Assembly (NCBI GenBank): GCA_947385505.1 | Contig: CANDLP010000051.1 | Location: 1 to 10,016, forward strand | Source: an uncultured Clostridia bacterium | GTDB lineage: Bacteria > Bacillota > Clostridia > Oscillospirales > Ruminococcaceae | Reading direction: 5' to 3' | DNA: 10,016 bases | In this document: positions 7,428 to 10,016 of the stretch, one piece after another | Layout: every line of letters begins with the position of its first letter | Position numbering within the stretch: the stretch's first letter is position 1 | Position numbers and translations under genes: made by a program | The notes under the pieces: model-generated | Told to the model about the DNA's origin: nothing | Database searches by the model: none | What the model saw: the letters and a program-made list of their open reading frames with translations, nothing else

Positions 7428-7434
7428 AAAGGAG
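7428..7434 (+). promoter_or_regulatory. Ribosome binding site of the alpha-galactosidase
   Basis: AAAGGAG lies 10 bases before ATG 7445 and supports that start over later in-frame Met codons. Confidence 0.7.
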
Positions 7435-7444
7435 AAAATACGAA

Positions 7445-8620
7445 ATGAGCAACAATAATTTACCTCTGGCAGTAACCCCTCCAATGGGCTGGAACAGCTG
7501 GAACACCTTTGGCTGGAACATCAACGAAGAGCTTATCAAAGGAATTGCCGACAAATTTGTGGAGCTGGGCTTAAAGGACGCGGGCTATGAGTATGTGGTT
7601 ATAGACGACTGCTGGAGCGAGAAGGAAAGAGACGCGCAGGGACGTCTTGTTCCCGACAAAAACAAATTCCCCAACGGTATTAAGCCCGTTGCGGATTACG
7701 TTCATTCAAAAGGTCTTAAGTTCGGTATTTACTCCTGTGCGGGAACCCATACCTGCGCAGGCTATCCGGGAAGCTTTGAACATGAATTTGTTGACGCCGC
7801 TACCTTTGCGGAGTGGGGCGTGGACTATCTGAAGTACGACTATTGCTATAGACCTATTCACTCGGTGGGAGAAAATCTTTACAAGCGTATGGCAATGGCG
7901 CTTCGCAACTGCGGAAGAGATATAGTATTTTCCGCCTGTAACTGGGGCAACGACAATGTTGGCAGCTGGATAAGGGAGAGCGGCGCACAGCTTTACCGTT
8001 CGACTGGCGATATTCAGGACAACTGGGAGTCCATAAAGAACATTGCCGCAAGCCAGCTTGACCGTCAGTGCTACGGCGGTACATACTGCTGGAACGACAT
8101 GGATATGCTTGTTGTGGGTATGCGCGGAAAGGGCGACAACGCCGAGGTTTTAGGCGGTGAAGGAAAGCTTGCCGGCTGCTCCGACATTCAGTATAAAACC
8201 CACTTTGCCTTGTGGGCAATGATGAACAGCCCTCTTATGATAGGCTGTGATATCAGAAATATAAACGACGAAGCTCTTAAGATACTGAAAAACAAGGAAG
8301 TAATAGCCGTCAATCAGGACATGGAGGGCAGAGGCCCCTACTGCATCAAGCAGTGGAACAATCCCGATCGTGTATTTTCACTTATAAAGCCTTTGTATGG
8401 CGGCGATTATGCGATAGGAATGTTCAACTTAAGCGACAATGCGGCTGAAATGTCCCTTCAATTCTTTGATATAGGACTTCCCTATGCAAGCGGCTATGGT
8501 CTTTCCTTCCACGACTGCCACAGCGGAGAGGACGACGGCGTATTCACCGAGCGCCGCGCGGTCAGACTTGAACCCCATGACTGCCGCGTTTACCGCTGCA
8601 AACTTGTAAAGACCAATTAA
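7445..8620 (+). CDS. Glycoside hydrolase family 27 alpha-galactosidase, cytoplasmic
   Basis: GH27 enzymes are retaining hydrolases that remove terminal alpha-galactose (some act on alpha-N-acetylgalactosamine) from oligosaccharides such as melibiose and raffinose or from glycans. The 391 residues cover an N-terminal (beta/alpha)8 barrel and a C-terminal beta-sandwich beginning around 290. Family motifs: TPPMGWNSWNTF (11-22), VVIDDCW with Asp54/Asp55 (51-57), GLKFGIYSCAGTHTCAGYPG, DYLKYDYC with the nucleophile Asp132, CWNDMDML with the acid/base Asp220, NSPLMIGCDIR and VIAVNQD. Both catalytic Asp residues are present. There is no signal peptide, so it should act in the cytoplasm on imported sugars, yet no sugar transporter is encoded in the window. 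A reductase gene precedes it by 58 bases and a hairpin follows its stop. Exact specificity (galactose versus N-acetylgalactosamine) cannot be settled by eye. Confidence 0.95.
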   Translation: MSNNNLPLAVTPPMGWNSWNTFGWNINEELIKGIADKFVELGLKDAGYEYVVIDDCWSEKERDAQGRLVPDKNKFPNGIKPVADYVHSKGLKFGIYSCAGTHTCAGYPGSFEHEFVDAATFAEWGVDYLKYDYCYRPIHSVGENLYKRMAMALRNCGRDIVFSACNWGNDNVGSWIRESGAQLYRSTGDIQDNWESIKNIAASQLDRQCYGGTYCWNDMDMLVVGMRGKGDNAEVLGGEGKLAGCSDIQYKTHFALWAMMNSPLMIGCDIRNINDEALKILKNKEVIAVNQDMEGRGPYCIKQWNNPDRVFSLIKPLYGGDYAIGMFNLSDNAAEMSLQFFDIGLPYASGYGLSFHDCHSGEDDGVFTERRAVRLEPHDCRVYRCKLVKTN

Positions 8621-8633
8621 AAACAGCATAACG

Positions 8634-8677
8634 ATACGCGGCCGCACAGCATATTATGTCTGTGCGGTGCTGCGTAT
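8634..8677 (+). terminator. Strong imperfect hairpin after the alpha-galactosidase
   Basis: The inner stem CCGCACAG/CTGTGCGG (8642-8649 with 8660-8667) has a 10-base loop. Beyond a small bulge the stem resumes as ATACGC/GCGTAT (8634-8639 with 8672-8677). The position suggests the 3' end of the alpha-galactosidase transcript. However, no T-tract follows on the + strand, so a classical rho-independent terminator is not proved. It could instead be a processing or stabilising structure, or an operator for the next gene. Confidence 0.5.
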
Positions 8678-8680
8678 AAT
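8675..8680 (+). promoter_or_regulatory. Candidate -10 box upstream of the small zinc-ribbon gene
   Basis: TATAAT is a perfect -10 hexamer overlapping the right arm of the hairpin and lying 37 bases before GTG 8717. No good -35 hexamer is found 16-18 bases upstream, where the hairpin loop lies, so the call rests on one box and location only. Confidence 0.35.
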
Positions 8681-8702
8681 ATGGTTATTACTGCTCGGAT
8701 TC

Positions 8703-8709
8703 GGGAGGA
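8703..8709 (+). promoter_or_regulatory. Ribosome binding site that fixes a GTG start at 8717
   Basis: GGGAGGA with 7 bases to GTG 8717 is near-optimal. The in-frame ATG at 8681 has no such site and would translate the ribosome binding site itself. Confidence 0.75.
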
Positions 8710-8716
8710 AAACGGA

Positions 8717-8911
8717 GTGAACTGTAAAAAATGCGGAAAGGAAAATCTTAGCGGCGACGAGCTGGCTATTTACAGAAAGCTTGTTAACAGGGGAGCAACG
8801 GAATTTTTGTGCATAGACTGTCTTGCTGAATTTTTTAAGTGTGACAAAAGCGAGATCGAAGCGAGGATAAAATATTACCGCGACAGCGGGGAGTGCACAT
8901 TGTTTGTGTAG
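8717..8911 (+). CDS. Small zinc-ribbon-like protein, 64 residues
   Basis: Starting at GTG 8717, the protein begins MNCKKCGKENLSGDE and has two CxxC pairs, Cys3/Cys6 and Cys32/Cys35 (FLCIDCLAEFF), separated by a helix-like stretch ELAIYRKLVNRGA. Two more cysteines are at 42 and 60. The pattern suggests one zinc ion bound by the four paired cysteines. The tail SEIEARIKYYRDSG looks helical. I recognise the general pattern from small uncharacterised clostridial proteins but cannot name a family or function; a nucleic-acid or protein-binding adaptor is a guess. It lies after the hairpin at 8634-8677 and 26 bases before the next gene, also a CxxC protein, so the two are probably co-transcribed. The longer version from ATG 8681 would add 12 residues (MVITARIREENG) that look non-coding. 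Confidence 0.82.
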   Translation: MNCKKCGKENLSGDELAIYRKLVNRGATEFLCIDCLAEFFKCDKSEIEARIKYYRDSGECTLFV

Positions 8912-8924
8912 TTTCCTTTGAATG

Positions 8925-8932
8925 AGGGGGTG
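8925..8932 (+). promoter_or_regulatory. Ribosome binding site of the membrane zinc-ribbon gene
   Basis: AGGGGGTG lies 5 bases before ATG 8938 and supports this start. Confidence 0.65.
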
Positions 8933-8937
8933 AAGAT

Positions 8938-9765
8938 ATGCTGTCATTTGGAGAAATGGCATATGTAACTGCGATTGGCACACTGTGCTTTCTTTCATGC
9001 GTTTTTAAGACAGCTTATATTTTAAACGGAGGATTCGGCGGCCTTGTTTCCGTTTACAATTTGGCTACTGTACTTCTTTTTTCGGGCGCGGCGCTTATGT
9101 TTGCTTTTCTTCTGAAAAAGTGCGGTTTATATGAAAAGAATCCCGACAGGGATATGTTTTTTGCAATAAAAAAATTGAAAAATGTAAGCGAGACAATATT
9201 TATAACAGCGTTTTTATTTTTTGTATCAACATTTTTCGATATATTTAATGCCGATTATATAGGAAAAATATTCCGTGACCCTCTTGTTTTGCTGAAAACC
9301 TTTCCTTTTTGGGAAAGCCTGATGGGAATCGCGGCGCTTGCTTTCGGATTAAAGGTTTATTTTCGATATTATGAAACATATAAAGTGTTTTCCTCTTTAG
9401 AATGCGAGAATTATAGAAGAATTCCAAAAAGAGAAGTTTTTAATCAATATCCCACTTGCGAGGAATATGAAAAATACTGCGCCGAAGCGCACGACGCTGT
9501 TCCCGAAATAATATCGGGAACGGAAACAGTTAACAATGATCAGGAAAGATTTATCATGGAAAACTCGGTGGAAGAGGAGTTGGTGGAAAGAACACTGACC
9601 GGTATAGGCGCCGGCGGGCAGCCGAGCCGCAATATTTCAGCGGGCTTCGATTTTTCCACTGATCCGCCGCCTGATAACGAGCTTAAGGCTTGTCCCTTCT
9701 GCGGTTCACTTAATACTTTGAAAAGCGGCGAATGTTCATTCTGCGGCGCAAGTTTTGAAAAATAA
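8938..9765 (+). CDS. Four-helix membrane protein with C-terminal zinc ribbon, function unknown
   Basis: The 275-residue protein has hydrophobic segments at about 7-29, 38-60, 84-102 and 122-141, then a cytoplasmic-looking tail of about 130 residues. The tail is polar and acidic, with a low-complexity linker (about 190-248, including GIGAGGQPS and TDPPPDNE), and ends in a compact zinc ribbon: CPFCG (Cys252, Cys255) and CSFCG (Cys266, Cys269), ten residues apart between pairs. A membrane anchor with a terminal zinc ribbon is a common arrangement among uncharacterised Firmicute proteins and may mediate protein-protein contacts; I do not recognise a named family. Between helix 4 and the linker are several Tyr/Cys-rich stretches (CENYRRIPKRE, YPTCEEYEKYCAEAH). 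It follows the 64-residue zinc-ribbon gene by 26 bases, suggesting a two-gene operon. The next 250 bases contain no gene. Confidence 0.85.
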   Translation: MLSFGEMAYVTAIGTLCFLSCVFKTAYILNGGFGGLVSVYNLATVLLFSGAALMFAFLLKKCGLYEKNPDRDMFFAIKKLKNVSETIFITAFLFFVSTFFDIFNADYIGKIFRDPLVLLKTFPFWESLMGIAALAFGLKVYFRYYETYKVFSSLECENYRRIPKREVFNQYPTCEEYEKYCAEAHDAVPEIISGTETVNNDQERFIMENSVEEELVERTLTGIGAGGQPSRNISAGFDFSTDPPPDNELKACPFCGSLNTLKSGECSFCGASFEK

Positions 9766-10016
9766 ATCAAGATATATTCAAAAAATTAGAGCGTGCTCAC
9801 ATAAAATCAGTATGCAGATTTTCGAGCACAATTTTGCCGCCCGTAAGGAAAAATTGTGCAGGAATATTATCATGTTTCAAAAAATTTTAACGCGGCAGGC
9901 GGCAAAATTTGCCGAAAATACGCGTGATGAGCTTTGTGTGAACGCGCTCTAATATTTATGCTTATACTATAGCAATCCAATTAAAAGATAAACATTTGAT
10001 TATAAAAAGCCTATTA
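9766..10016. other. Intergenic region at the right end, no gene supported
   Basis: These 251 bases contain the palindromic element at 9785-9953 and, beyond it, 63 bases of AT-rich sequence. A TATACT hexamer (9963-9968) resembles a -10 box but lacks a convincing -35. The one open frame here (9755-9952) lies inside the repeat and has no ribosome binding site, so it is not called. Confidence 0.7.
9785..9953. repeat. MITE-like palindromic element with long imperfect terminal inverted repeats
   Basis: The ends are exact inverted copies: ATTAGAGCG (9785-9793) and CGCTCTAAT (9945-9953). The similarity continues inward: 9785-9841 aligned to the reverse complement of 9898-9953 gives about 46 matches in 58 columns, ending in a perfect 12-base pair, AATTTTGCCGCC (9830-9841) with GGCGGCAAAATT (9898-9909). 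The central 56 bases are unique. Length about 169 bases, no transposase, and TA at both ends (a possible TA target duplication) fit a non-autonomous miniature inverted-repeat element of Tc1/IS630-type behaviour. Several mismatches are T/C transitions, which would be tolerated as G-U pairs in a transcript, so a folded RNA or a bidirectional terminator is an alternative. Only one copy is in this window, so its repeat nature is inferred. Confidence 0.65.

Noticed and set aside
8638..8645. GCGGCCGC (NotI recognition sequence), considered as a possible cloning scar because of the adapter at the left edge
   Set aside because: It is embedded in a natural-looking hairpin between two intact genes, with no vector sequence on either side, so chance occurrence is the simpler explanation.
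9755..9952. Open frame of 65 codons on the + strand at the right end
   Set aside because: It overlaps the end of the membrane-protein gene and then lies almost wholly in the palindromic element, has no ribosome binding site, and its peptide shows no domain pattern.
9963..9968. TATACT as a -10 box of an outward-facing promoter at the edge of the palindromic element
   Set aside because: No acceptable -35 hexamer occurs 16-18 bases upstream, and no gene start is visible before the window ends.

Overview
The window looks like a metagenome-derived or draft-assembly contig from a low- to moderate-GC Firmicute, most likely a gut Clostridia (Oscillospirales/Ruminococcaceae-like). That placement is inferred from strong AGGAG-type ribosome binding sites, compact co-directional operons, and gene types such as Tex, QueH, a YcxB-like protein and a GH27 alpha-galactosidase. 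All supported genes are on the + strand. The left edge is not genomic: positions 15-47 are an exact copy of the Illumina TruSeq read-1 adapter, so biological sequence starts at about 48.

Region 1 (48-5676) is a tightly packed run: the C-terminal part of an ABC exporter half-transporter (cut by the contig edge), a complete second half-transporter overlapping it by 4 bases, the RNA-binding transcription accessory protein Tex, a small two-helix membrane protein with a YcxB-like C-terminus, and the epoxyqueuosine reductase QueH. Gaps are -4, 20, 1 and -26 bases, so one transcript is likely. The two ABC genes probably form a heterodimeric exporter. Tex, the membrane protein and QueH look like housekeeping passengers.

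Region 2 (5677-8680) opens with a 192-base intergenic stretch holding a weak hairpin with a short T-tract and a good sigma-A-type promoter (TTGACT, 17-base spacer, TAAAAT with an extended TG). It then carries an unrecognised 163-residue protein, an aldo/keto reductase of the L-glyceraldehyde-3-phosphate reductase type, and a cytoplasmic GH27 alpha-galactosidase. This is a plausible small sugar-metabolism operon, followed by a strong imperfect hairpin.

Region 3 (8681-10016) has two uncharacterised genes, each with two CxxC zinc-ribbon-like motifs: a 64-residue protein starting at GTG, and a 275-residue four-helix membrane protein with a C-terminal zinc ribbon. Beyond them is a roughly 169-base, almost fully palindromic element (9785-9953) with matching 9-base ends. 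It resembles a MITE or another structured intergenic repeat and is the least explained item here.

I see no CRISPR array, tRNA, rRNA, transposase gene or recognisable defence system. Several gene starts were moved from the longest open frame on ribosome-binding-site evidence (2399, 5869, 8717).
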